Below, piece by piece: positions 45,056 to 53,420 of a stretch of 64,000 bases of DNA (position 1 is the stretch's first letter; the number at the start of each line of letters is the position of its first letter). Under the pieces are notes generated by a model. That model was not told the DNA's origin. It did no database searches and worked only from the letters and a program-made list of their open reading frames with translations. The position numbers and the translations under genes are program-made. Source of the stretch: Lentibacillus halodurans (GTDB lineage Bacteria > Bacillota > Bacilli > Bacillales > Amphibacillaceae); the NCBI RefSeq assembly GCF_900112045.1, contig NZ_FOJW01000011.1, positions 62,001 through 126,000 of the forward strand, given 5' to 3'.

Positions 45056-46243
45056 TCAGCCTTGTGATGTAAGCCTTACCGTATCCCGAGCAATCACAAC
45101 TTCCTCATTCGTCGGGATGACCATTACTTTGACCGGGGAGTGCGGGTAGTTGATAAATGTTTCTTGCCCACGGACTTTATTCCGGGAAGGATCCCAATAA
45201 ACGCCCATAAATTCAAGTCCGGTCAGTACCTTTTCCCGAATCACATCACTATTCTCACCAACACCTGCTGTAAATATGATCGCATCAACTCCCGACATTC
45301 TCGCAGCATATGATCCCAGATATTTATGAATGCGCGCTGCAAAAACTTCCAGTGCCAGTTCCGCACGTTCATTTTTATCAGCTGTCTGTTCAATATCGCG
45401 TAAGTCACTGGAAAAGCCGGACAAAGCGAGCATCCCGCTTTTTTTATTTAAAACATTGACGACTTCATCTGCTTCTTTCCCGGTCTTTTCCATGATAAAT
45501 GGAATAAGTGCCGGGTCAATATTGCCGGATCTTGTTCCCATTGTTACACCAGCTAAAGGTGTGAAGCCCATTGATGTATCAATTGATCTTCCCTCCTCAA
45601 TCGCTGCAATACTGGCACCATTGCCTAAATGACAGGAAATCAGGCGCAGCTGATTAAGCGGCAGTCCAAGCATTTCTGCTGCACGCTGTGACACATATTT
45701 ATGAGAAGTGCCGTGAAAACCATACTTGCGAATACCATAATATTCATAATATTCATACGGTAGACTGTATAAATAGGATTTCTCTGGCATCGTCTGGTGA
45801 AAGGCCGTATCAAATACCGCAACCATTGGAACATCGGGTAAAATTTCCCTGAATGCATGGATGCCGGTCAAATTTGCCGGATTGTGAAGCGGCGCCAGTT
45901 CAGAAACTTCTTCAATCGTCCGGATGACCTCATCTGTGATCAGCATAGAATCACTGAATTTTTCACCACCATGAACGACACGGTGTCCAACTGCATTGAT
46001 TTCTTCCATGGACTGAATAACCCCGGAAGATGTAAGTTTCTCCAGAAGGTGCTTGACGGCTACTTCATGATCCGGTATATCCATCACCATTTTATTTTTA
46101 TCATTTACTTCAATCGTAAAAACAGAATCGGATAAACCAATCCGTTCGACGAGACCTTTTGCCAGAACGGTTTCGTCAGGCATCCGAATTAGCTGGAATT
46201 TTAATGACGAACTGCCGGCATTAATTGCCAAGATATTGGACAT
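45056..46243 (-). CDS. ackA: Acetate kinase
   Basis: 395 residues. ASKHA-fold motifs: [63 protein letters not shown]. It makes ATP from acetyl phosphate in overflow metabolism. AAGGGAGTTAAA precedes the start. It sits between ytxK and moaB. Confidence 0.97.
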   Translation of the reverse strand: MSNILAINAGSSSLKFQLIRMPDETVLAKGLVERIGLSDSVFTIEVNDKNKMVMDIPDHEVAVKHLLEKLTSSGVIQSMEEINAVGHRVVHGGEKFSDSMLITDEVIRTIEEVSELAPLHNPANLTGIHAFREILPDVPMVAVFDTAFHQTMPEKSYLYSLPYEYYEYYGIRKYGFHGTSHKYVSQRAAEMLGLPLNQLRLISCHLGNGASIAAIEEGRSIDTSMGFTPLAGVTMGTRSGNIDPALIPFIMEKTGKEADEVVNVLNKKSGMLALSGFSSDLRDIEQTADKNERAELALEVFAARIHKYLGSYAARMSGVDAIIFTAGVGENSDVIREKVLTGLEFMGVYWDPSRNKVRGQETFINYPHSPVKVMVIPTNEEVVIARDTVRLTSQG

Positions 46244-46266
46244 ATTCTTTAACTCCCTTCATGCTG

Positions 46267-47244
46267 CTATTGGTCCATATTCGCAGCAAACCATTGATTG
46301 ATCTGCGCTAAGATATCATTTATGGCTTCTGTATTTTTAAACGAAGGCACTTGAACTAACAATGGCTGTTTTAGAGCGGTTGTGTTCGGTCCTTTCTTTT
46401 GCAGCATCAGAATGCTTTTTCGATTTTTGTCTGATTTGAATGCTGTTTCCGGCAACTGCAAAACACCTATAATATGAGCCTGCTCCTGAAGATAGGCATG
46501 CAGTTTATCGGATTGATCACTGTCGAAAAGAAACTCAGGTATGACAAAGATCATATAGCCGCCGGGTTTTGTATAATTCATGCTTTGTTCAATAAACAAA
46601 TGGTGGGCATATGAATGACCTTCATCCGCTTTAAGTTCATAATCATTAGCACGAATATCGTCTGGGTAATAGCCAACCGGCAAATCACTGACAACCAGAT
46701 CAACCGGATCCATCAGAAATGGACGTAAACTGTCCTGATGGAAAAACTCGATTTCCTGTTTTTGCAGGTTGGCATTTAAGACGGCCAGCTTAATGAGTGT
46801 CGGGTCAACTTCGCCCGCAGAAACATGATGCAGTTTGTCCAGCTGCTCTGTAACGGTTATTAACAGGTTTCCCGTACCAGCTACCGGATCAAAAGCCCGG
46901 ATTTTCTCTTGGCCATTTGTTATTTTTCCGGCTAAATAGCTAACAAACAATGCAACTGTTTCAGGTGTCATCAAATGCTGCTGCTGTGTGGCCCCCTTCA
47001 TTCCCTTTAAGATAGCCAGCTGAACAGCCTTTCGAATGTCCACAATTTCATATGATGCCGGGTCCGGAATATTATCCAATTTCTGTATCAATCGCTCATC
47101 TGCATCCTCGGGCGGACTCCCGTAAAAACAAGTTTCCAGTGCGATGATCAGACTGTCCAAATACGTTTCATTCATATATTGTTGGACAGTTTCCGTCAGA
47201 TTATCAATTTGTCCAAACAATACTTCCACGTTTGATTTTTCCAT
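46267..47244 (-). CDS. ytxK: YtxK, class I SAM-dependent methyltransferase (N6-adenine-like)
   Basis: 325 residues. SAM motif I is AFDPVAGTGNLLITV; the motif IV equivalent reads VVSDLPVGYYPDD rather than NPPY/F, so the catalytic tetrad is degenerate (SDLPV). N-terminal helices precede the fold. YtxK lies next to ackA and tpx in B. subtilis too, and its substrate is unknown. The start is ATG 47242-47244 (GGAGGAT six bases upstream) rather than the TTG two codons earlier. Confidence 0.88.
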   Translation of the reverse strand: MEKSNVEVLFGQIDNLTETVQQYMNETYLDSLIIALETCFYGSPPEDADERLIQKLDNIPDPASYEIVDIRKAVQLAILKGMKGATQQQHLMTPETVALFVSYLAGKITNGQEKIRAFDPVAGTGNLLITVTEQLDKLHHVSAGEVDPTLIKLAVLNANLQKQEIEFFHQDSLRPFLMDPVDLVVSDLPVGYYPDDIRANDYELKADEGHSYAHHLFIEQSMNYTKPGGYMIFVIPEFLFDSDQSDKLHAYLQEQAHIIGVLQLPETAFKSDKNRKSILMLQKKGPNTTALKQPLLVQVPSFKNTEAINDILAQINQWFAANMDQ

Positions 47245-47318
47245 GTGCAAATCCTCCGATCCATTGTGTCACAAGGCGTATCTATTGTACCAAATGATCA
47301 ATGGTTCCTAAAATGAAA

Positions 47319-47352
47319 AGCTCTCCTGCAGGTATCCACTGCAGGAGAGCTT
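47319..47352 (-). terminator. Intrinsic terminator of tpx
   Basis: Exact arms AGCTCTCCTGCAG and CTGCAGGAGAGCT around 7 nt, then TTTTCATTTT on the minus strand. Ten bases after the tpx stop. Confidence 0.85.
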
Positions 47353-47361
47353 CGGGGGGAG

Positions 47362-47862
47362 TTATTCTGCTTTTTGTGCTTCTTCCAAAGCCTTATCATA
47401 GTCGGGATGATTGGTAACTTCACTGACATATTCCACATATGCGATCCTGTCATTAGAATCGATAACAAAAACAGATCTTGCCAGCAAGCGCAGTTCCTTG
47501 ATCAAGGCACCATATTTTTCACCGAAGTCCGCGCCTCGGTGGTCAGATAGTGTATCAAGATTTTTAATTCCGTTTGCAGCACACCAGCGTTTTTGAGCAA
47601 AAGGCAAGTCCATACTGATGGTTAAAACTTGTACATTATCCAGCTTATCAGCTTCTTCGTTAAACCGTCTCGTCTCTTCAGCACAGACACCTGTATCAAC
47701 GGAAGGTACAGCAGCAATTAATTTCACTTTTCCTTTATAATCTTCCAGCGTGACTTCCTGCAGATCATTGGACAAAACCGTAAAATTCGGAGCCTTGTCA
47801 CCGACCGAAACCTCATTCCCCACGAGCGTGACCGGGTCCTGGTTGAATGTAACATTTGCCAT
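47362..47862 (-). CDS. tpx: Thiol peroxidase (atypical 2-Cys peroxiredoxin)
   Basis: 166 residues. The peroxidatic Cys lies in AAVPSVDTGVCAEETRRF and the resolving Cys in QKRWCAANGI; the Arg in LARSVFVID completes the site. It reduces hydroperoxides with thioredoxin. The start is ATG 47860-47862, eight bases after GGAGGAAT; an ATG eight codons earlier overlaps that site. Confidence 0.95.
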   Translation of the reverse strand: MANVTFNQDPVTLVGNEVSVGDKAPNFTVLSNDLQEVTLEDYKGKVKLIAAVPSVDTGVCAEETRRFNEEADKLDNVQVLTISMDLPFAQKRWCAANGIKNLDTLSDHRGADFGEKYGALIKELRLLARSVFVIDSNDRIAYVEYVSEVTNHPDYDKALEEAQKAE

Positions 47863-48002
47863 TTGAACCATTCCTCCTATATTCATTTACTTTATATTTT
47901 ATTATGAATGGATTGACCATTGATGTCCAATGATTCAACAGTTAAGTTTGACCCGCTGCACACTTCCGCAAAACGTCCACCTCGTTATGAACATGTTGCG
48001 AA

Positions 48003-48548
48003 TTAAATATCGTAACTTTGATCAAAATCATCGTCAAACTTTTGTGATTCCTGCTCGCGATGTTGATCCTGCCGCCGTTTCTTTTCTCGCTGCTGATTAC
48101 CTTGACCTTCCTTACTCTCGCTCCTGCCTGACTGCTGTTTCATCATATCCGGCAATCCCGATTCTTTGAGCAATTGCTGGATCTTCTCCACCGCTTTGGG
48201 AGCATAATCCATCATCTTTTCGTATATATGTGTACTTTCATCAAGGTGAATCATTTTTATTCCTTTTGGATTGACAATCAAAAAGGCAACTGGGGTAACC
48301 GATACACCACCGCCACTGCCGCCGCCAAAAGGTAACGAATCACTCCCGCCGGATTCTCCTGAGCTGCCACTGTTGCCATTGAATTCACTCCCGCCCGCAG
48401 CAAATCCGAATCCCAGTTTCGACACTGGAATAATCACGCTCCCGTCCGGCGATTCCACCGGGTCACCAATGATCGTATTAACCTCCGTCATGTCCTTCAA
48501 GTTTTCCATTGCAGTTGTCATTAAGCCTTGTATAGGATGTTCATCCAT
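48003..48548 (-). CDS. ytfJ: YtfJ, GerW family sporulation protein
   Basis: 181 residues. The core (MDEHPIQGLMTTAMENLKD, IGDPVESPDGSVIIPVSKL, GFGFAAGGSEF) matches B. subtilis YtfJ (GerW), needed for L-alanine spore germination. A Gly/Ser-rich linker sits near residues 75-100. The C-terminus is longer than in B. subtilis (151 aa), with a charged Gln/Arg/Asp-rich tail (about 145-181). The start is ATG 48546-48548 after AAGGAGGAT. It follows ytfI by 14 bp. Confidence 0.92.
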   Translation of the reverse strand: MDEHPIQGLMTTAMENLKDMTEVNTIIGDPVESPDGSVIIPVSKLGFGFAAGGSEFNGNSGSSGESGGSDSLPFGGGSGGGVSVTPVAFLIVNPKGIKMIHLDESTHIYEKMMDYAPKAVEKIQQLLKESGLPDMMKQQSGRSESKEGQGNQQREKKRRQDQHREQESQKFDDDFDQSYDI

Positions 48549-48562
48549 GGTTATCCTCCTTC

Positions 48563-49141
48563 TTAGATGATCGCTTCTCGCTTCGCAGGAAGTTTCCGTA
48601 TTATTTTTAGGAATGCATAGATAGCTTGCCCCACTCTTATAGATATCATGCAATCAAATGCCGAATGGATTTGCTTTTGATTAAAAAGAGGAGTAACTGC
48701 AGTCGATGGTTTACAATAAAAATGACTTTTAGCAGATAATAAACCGATCACCACTCCTTTTACAGACCAAATCCCACCAGTGACCATACCAGTAGTATGA
48801 GCTTTTCCGGTACCGACTTCTGTTTTCCAGGAAATGTTGTGAAAGCGAAGACGATCCAAAACGGCTACTGCAATTTCATGAAGATCCTTTATCCTCTGCA
48901 AGACATTCTGAGCTGTCTTATGAAACAGTGATAATATCTCTTGAAATGCCTGTTCCTGATCTTTTTCTGCTTCCGATAGATCAATCGACCTTTCCAGCAG
49001 CCGAATCCGGTAAAAATAAACAGCCAAATAAAGGGTCTGCTCTTCATGAGTCAGTATAACGGAACAAACTACTTTGATCCGAGAATATAATAGAACAATA
49101 CAAATAATAATGAACAATACCAGAATAACAACAATCATCAT
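48563..49141 (-). CDS. ytfI: YtfI, DUF2953 membrane protein
   Basis: 192 residues. An N-terminal membrane segment (VVILVLFIIICIVLLYSRI) is followed by a soluble domain with the DUF2953 stretch RFHNISWKTEVGTGKAHTTG and MVTGGIWSVKG. Pairs with ytfJ as in B. subtilis, so a sporulation role is likely. GAGGGGTGAG precedes two successive ATG codons; either could start. Confidence 0.87.
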   Translation of the reverse strand: MMIVVILVLFIIICIVLLYSRIKVVCSVILTHEEQTLYLAVYFYRIRLLERSIDLSEAEKDQEQAFQEILSLFHKTAQNVLQRIKDLHEIAVAVLDRLRFHNISWKTEVGTGKAHTTGMVTGGIWSVKGVVIGLLSAKSHFYCKPSTAVTPLFNQKQIHSAFDCMISIRVGQAIYAFLKIIRKLPAKREAII

Positions 49142-49257
49142 CTCACCCCTCTTTTTTATCCTGCTACAAATTTCCTTTTTTACGCATGATTGGGATATAT
49201 CACAAAGAAGTGATAAACTTAGAATAGGGATAACTGCTTAAATAAGAGGTGAATATC

Positions 49258-50058
49258 ATGCCGGAACGAAATAACATATACTTTTTTTACACAACAGATG
49301 ATAAACTTGACGAAAAGCTGAAACCTTTATTTAATCTGGTAAGGGAAAATAACTTCAACATTGTGGACGATCCGAGCCATGCGAATGTCATTGTAAGCAT
49401 CGGCGGTGATGGTACGTTTCTGCAGGCTGTCCGGCAAACCGGGTTTCGCCAGGACTGTTTATATACAGGTATTACCCGTTCAAATGAATCAGGGCTGTAT
49501 TGCGATTTTAATATAGACAACTTTGACGACATGCTGCACACGATGCTGCACGAAGAAATGGAAGTACGACGCTTTCCGGTTATTGATGTACAGGTGAATG
49601 GCCAATCAGCATTTCACTGTCTTAATGAAGTCAGCATCCGATCAACTATCATCAAATCAATTGTTATTGACGTACACATCGATGATATGTATTTTGAAAC
49701 ATTCCGCGGTGATGGTTTGATCGTTGCAACACCTACCGGAAGTACAGGATACAATAAATCGACACAGGGGGCTGTCGTTGATCCGAAAATTCCATGTTTC
49801 CAGGTGTCTGAAGTAGCTTCACTTAATAACAACCGATATAGGACGCTAGGTTCGTCTTTCATCTTAAACAAAGATCGGCAGCTCACTTTAAAAATGGTTC
49901 AGGACGGAAATGATTATCCAATTATCGGGATGGATAATGAGGCATATTCGATCCGGAATATTCAAAACGTGACAGTTAATTTGAGCGATAAAGTCATTAA
50001 AACAGTCAAGCTTAAACATAATTCCTATTGGGATAGAGTAAAACGGACATTTCTATAA
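49258..50058 (+). CDS. nadK: NAD kinase (YtdI/PpnKB type)
   Basis: 266 residues. GGDGTFLQAV is the NAD kinase signature, with CLNEVSIRS (Asn-Glu pair), FRGDGLIVATPTGSTGYN and the C-terminus KTVKLKHNSYWDRVKRTF as in B. subtilis YtdI (NadK2). It makes NADP from NAD. The start is ATG 49258-49260, six bases after AGAGGTG; a GTG three codons upstream lies in the ribosome site. Divergent from ytfI. Confidence 0.94.
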   Translation: MPERNNIYFFYTTDDKLDEKLKPLFNLVRENNFNIVDDPSHANVIVSIGGDGTFLQAVRQTGFRQDCLYTGITRSNESGLYCDFNIDNFDDMLHTMLHEEMEVRRFPVIDVQVNGQSAFHCLNEVSIRSTIIKSIVIDVHIDDMYFETFRGDGLIVATPTGSTGYNKSTQGAVVDPKIPCFQVSEVASLNNNRYRTLGSSFILNKDRQLTLKMVQDGNDYPIIGMDNEAYSIRNIQNVTVNLSDKVIKTVKLKHNSYWDRVKRTFL

Positions 50059-50141
50059 GATTCTTTTCGTAAGGATTGTTTGTTGTTTCACCCGTACGCT
50101 ACATCGCATGAAAAAATGCGTGCGCATTTGCGAAGCGTCAG

Positions 50142-50158
50142 CGTGTATTCAGGCTGCT
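50142..50158 (-). repeat. Dispersed repeat, AGCAGCCTGAATACACG copy 2 (inverted)
   Basis: Exact reverse complement of 34521-34537. It lies in the nadK-ssp gap (50059-50332), which otherwise holds only two terminators. Confidence 0.6.
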
Positions 50159-50228
50159 CATAGCTTATAGCATACTTCTCTGTCTTATTTCAAAAACTTT
50201 TAGGAAGCTTCCTTTTATAAAATGAAAA

Positions 50229-50263
50229 GTACCCTTGCCAACTGTAGCCGGCAAGGGTTTTTC
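50229..50263 (+). terminator. Intrinsic terminator of nadK
   Basis: CCCTTGCC and GGCAAGGG pair around 10 nt, then TTTTT on the plus strand. Confidence 0.85.
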
Positions 50264-50282
50264 CACATACAAGCAATGAAAC

Positions 50283-50310
50283 GGGGCTACCCTCAAGGCA
50301 GGATAGCCCC
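50283..50310 (-). terminator. Putative terminator of the ssp gene
   Basis: GGGGCTATCC and GGGTAGCCCC form a ten-pair stem with one wobble on the minus strand, followed by GTTTCATT. It lies 22 bp after the ssp stop. Confidence 0.6.
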
Positions 50311-50332
50311 AGCCATCATGATCATTTGATTG

Positions 50333-50539
50333 TTACTGTGGGAAGTTACCGCCAAATTGCTGCTCAGCGGTGTTCACAAGTCGTTTTGTGATTTCTCCGC
50401 CAACGGATCCGTTAGCGCGAGAAGTAGTATCTGCACCAAGTTGTACACCAAACTCCTGTGCAATTTCAGTCTTCATTTGGTTTAAAGCTTGTTCTGCACC
50501 AGGTACTACCAGTTGGTTTGAACTGTTGTTGCTTGGCAT
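50333..50539 (-). CDS. Alpha/beta-type small acid-soluble spore protein
   Basis: 68 residues. The GPR protease site is TEIAQEFGV and the DNA-binding repeats are [14 protein letters not shown] and [15 protein letters not shown]. These proteins coat and protect spore DNA and are digested on germination. B. subtilis sspA lies at the same place next to thiI. The start is ATG 50537-50539 after GGAGGTGAT. Confidence 0.93.
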   Translation of the reverse strand: MPSNNSSNQLVVPGAEQALNQMKTEIAQEFGVQLGADTTSRANGSVGGEITKRLVNTAEQQFGGNFPQ

Positions 50540-50619
50540 ATCCAATCACCTCCTTGGTACCTTTATGTTGTGTACCAGAGAGACGTTTTAAAACTGGTAG
50601 TTGTTGACAATCTCGTCTG

Positions 50620-51822
50620 TTATAATAGATCATCGAATTCGGTATCTGCATCAGGTTTACCGCTCAATGTGATCACTTCAATACCATTGACAGCCTCTTC
50701 AATCAGACCAGTAAAATCAGTCTGTAGCTCGAATTCATTCACCTTTTCCCGCGAAGGCCTTGTTTTTGGCGATTTTGGCACAAAGATCGTACAGCAATCC
50801 TCAAATGGACGAATAGAGATGTCATACGTGTCAATATTTCTGGAAATCCTGATAATATCATCTTTGTCCATCGCCACTAACGGGCGGAGAACCGGATAAT
50901 TGGTCACTTCATTGATCGTATTCATGCTTTCCATTGTCTGGCTTGCTACCTGACCAAGACTTTCCCCAGTCGTCATGGATAAAATCGATTCCTGCTTGCA
51001 TACCTGCTCACTTATCCGCAGCATCATTCGGCGCATAATGGTCATCGCATAATTTTCCGGCATTTCACGAAAAATATGCTGCTGCAATTTTGTGAATGGA
51101 ACGATATGAACACGAATTTTATTGCCATAGCGGGTCAGTTTTTCCGCCAAATCCAATACCTTTTGCTTCGCGCGCTCACTCGTGAACGGCGGAGAGTGAA
51201 AGTGGATTGCTTCTATTTCCACGCCTCGTTTCATGGCCATAAAGCCTGCAACCGGGCTGTCAATTCCACCGGACAGCATGAGCAGCGTTTTACCGGATGA
51301 ACCGACCGGCAACCCGCCAAGTCCCGGAACAACATTGGACGTAATATACGTTGCTTCAGTTCTGATTTCAACATTCAATTCCAGGTCAGGCTGATGTACA
51401 TCCACCGTATAACCGGTTGTATTTGATAACAGATGTCTCCCTAAAACCTGATTCATATCCTGAGAGCGTATCGGAAATGTTTTATCAATCCGCTTCACGG
51501 AAACTTTGAATGTATGGACGTTCACACTGTTTTTCAGCGCCCACAAGGCAGCTTCCTTAATGTCAGCTTCATCATTTTGGATTTTTATCGCAAGGCTGAG
51601 GCTTTGAATTCCAAACACATTGCTGCATTTTTCCATAACCGGTTCCGGATCATGGCCGTTTAATAAGACAAACATTCTCCCTTGTGTCCGTTTTACCTTC
51701 GTTTTCGGAAAGGCTTTTAATTGCTGCTTCAGATTATTTTGCAGCTGTACAATGAAATGTTTTCGATTTTTCCCTTTTAAAGCCATCTCGCCATAACGAA
51801 TTAATATATGATCGTATTGCAT
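50620..51822 (-). CDS. thiI: ThiI, tRNA 4-thiouridine synthetase/sulfurtransferase
   Basis: 400 residues. N-terminal NFLD/THUMP part (about 1-165, IRYGEMALKGKNRKHF), then the PP-loop adenylation site LMLSGGIDSPVAGFMAMKRG. There is no C-terminal rhodanese domain, as usual for Bacillus ThiI. It adenylates U8 of tRNA and accepts sulfur from the cysteine desulfurase encoded 6 bp upstream. It may also feed ThiS for thiazole synthesis, though in B. subtilis that role is not firmly shown. Confidence 0.95.
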   Translation of the reverse strand: MQYDHILIRYGEMALKGKNRKHFIVQLQNNLKQQLKAFPKTKVKRTQGRMFVLLNGHDPEPVMEKCSNVFGIQSLSLAIKIQNDEADIKEAALWALKNSVNVHTFKVSVKRIDKTFPIRSQDMNQVLGRHLLSNTTGYTVDVHQPDLELNVEIRTEATYITSNVVPGLGGLPVGSSGKTLLMLSGGIDSPVAGFMAMKRGVEIEAIHFHSPPFTSERAKQKVLDLAEKLTRYGNKIRVHIVPFTKLQQHIFREMPENYAMTIMRRMMLRISEQVCKQESILSMTTGESLGQVASQTMESMNTINEVTNYPVLRPLVAMDKDDIIRISRNIDTYDISIRPFEDCCTIFVPKSPKTRPSREKVNEFELQTDFTGLIEEAVNGIEVITLSGKPDADTEFDDLL

Positions 51823-51828
51823 AACTAT

Positions 51829-52968
51829 CTACTCCAGTACTGCTTTTAGTTGATCAATTGCTTCTGCCAGTGCATCCAGAAATATATGGATTTCTTCCTC
51901 TGTCGTATCATAAGCAAGGCTGATACGAAGCGCAGAGGTCGAACGGTCCGTACCATGGCCGCATGCTGTAAGAATTTTGCTTTCATCCGTCTGTTTGGAT
52001 GAACAAGCTGATTTGGTTGATATATATATATCCCGTTCACCAAGTGTATGGATAATGACTTCCGGTTTTAAACCCGGAACTGAGATATTTATGATATGTG
52101 GGGCCGCATCTTCAGGGGTGTTCACTTCCACACCGTCCATTTCGGAGAGCTTTTTCCGCAAAATCCGCTGCAGCATATACATATGCTTGATTCCTGCATG
52201 TTCCCTTTCTTTGATCAGCCGCAACGCTTTAACGAGAGAAACTGAACCGGCAAGATTTTCAGTACCTGAACGTAATGCCTGTTCCTGGTTGCCGCCATGG
52301 AACAGGGGGTAAAGGACCGTTCCCTTTTTGACATACAATAAACCTGTACCTTTTAATCCGTGAATTTTGTGTCCGGAAATCGTACATAAATCAATCCCAC
52401 TGTCAGTAAGCTCCAGCGGTACCTTGCCTACTCCTTGTACATGATCGACATGGAAAAATAACTTCGGATACTGTTTGGCAATTTGCCCGACTTCTTCAAC
52501 GGGCTGTATCGAACCGAGCTCATTATTCACATGCATCATACTGATTAAAATCGTATCATCTCTGATGGCATCGTTTAATTCTTCTGCAGAGATGACCCCA
52601 TTTTCATCCACCGATATATAGGTTACGTCGAATCCCAATTGTTCAAGACCTTTGAATGCCTCATCAACGGAGGAGTGTTCGACCGCTGTCGTAATGATAT
52701 GCCTGCCGCGTCCCTGATGTTCAAGTGCAATTCCTTTAATGGCGAGATTGTTTCCCTCAGTCCCGCCTGAGGTAAATACTATTTCATCACGATGAACATT
52801 CAGCAGTTCGGATGCCTGTTCCTTTGCTTTTGCCATCAGCTTTTCAGCCTCTCCGCCAAGCTGATGAATGCTTGAAGGATTGGCAAAAAAACGTTCAGAC
52901 GCCTGATAAAAACTTTGCAGCACTGACGGCTCGGGTTTTGTTGTCGCACTGTTATCCAAATAAATCAT
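51829..52968 (-). CDS. nifZ: Cysteine desulfurase (NifZ/IscS-like), ThiI partner
   Basis: 379 residues. PLP enzyme of class V: IYLDNSATTKP, VEHSSVDEAF, PLP-lysine in TISGHKIHGLKGTG, catalytic Cys in STKSACSSKQ. It sits 6 bp before thiI, as nifZ-thiI in B. subtilis, and passes persulfide sulfur to ThiI. The start is ATG 52966-52968, eight bases after GGGAG. Confidence 0.93.
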   Translation of the reverse strand: MIYLDNSATTKPEPSVLQSFYQASERFFANPSSIHQLGGEAEKLMAKAKEQASELLNVHRDEIVFTSGGTEGNNLAIKGIALEHQGRGRHIITTAVEHSSVDEAFKGLEQLGFDVTYISVDENGVISAEELNDAIRDDTILISMMHVNNELGSIQPVEEVGQIAKQYPKLFFHVDHVQGVGKVPLELTDSGIDLCTISGHKIHGLKGTGLLYVKKGTVLYPLFHGGNQEQALRSGTENLAGSVSLVKALRLIKEREHAGIKHMYMLQRILRKKLSEMDGVEVNTPEDAAPHIINISVPGLKPEVIIHTLGERDIYISTKSACSSKQTDESKILTACGHGTDRSTSALRISLAYDTTEEEIHIFLDALAEAIDQLKAVLE

Positions 52969-53104
52969 GTTCATGACTCCCTATTTAATATATCTATGAC
53001 AGTATAACAGAAATCAAGGCTGACTCATCAGTAAAAGGATTCCGTGCTTATCCTTCCCATTAAGACAGCCTTTACATCATTTATTTCTGAATTTAAGAAG
53101 TTGT

Positions 53105-53419
53105 TCAATTCAAGTCCAGTTCCTCCAGCAGGACATCAATTGAGACTTTACCTGAATCATCTGTTTCATGGATATTGGAAATTTTTCTTGAATGATATGC
53201 CTTTTTATCTTTTATAGCATAAACTGGTTCTGATTCTCTATTTTCCTCTTCATATGCCAAATCCTTGTTTTCGGTTATCCCAATTTGTGCTTTCCCATGT
53301 GTTTTTGCTGTCACGGGGACGTGTGCACTGGAAAAAAATAAAAATATGACAGCCGACCAAACACTTATGACACTTAACCCGAGAAATATCATGAGCACTT
53401 TTGAGCCGGGCGGCCCCAT
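53105..53419 (-). CDS. Single-span membrane protein of unknown function
   Basis: 104 residues. One membrane segment (VLMIFLGLSVISVWSAVIFLFF) is followed by a hydrophilic, acidic region ending SIDVLLEELDLN. The start codon overlaps the end of ezrA closely (53417-53419 against stop 53421), with AGGAGG inside ezrA, so it is probably cotranscribed with ezrA. No family recognised. Its place beside the division regulator ezrA makes an envelope or division role possible, but this is only inference. Confidence 0.65.
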   Translation of the reverse strand: MGPPGSKVLMIFLGLSVISVWSAVIFLFFSSAHVPVTAKTHGKAQIGITENKDLAYEEENRESEPVYAIKDKKAYHSRKISNIHETDDSGKVSIDVLLEELDLN

Positions 53420-53420
53420 A

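Noticed and set aside
50059-50332. CRISPR-like or phage signals in the repeat-bearing gap after nadK
   Set aside because: Only two terminators and one dispersed repeat are present; there are no regularly spaced direct repeats.
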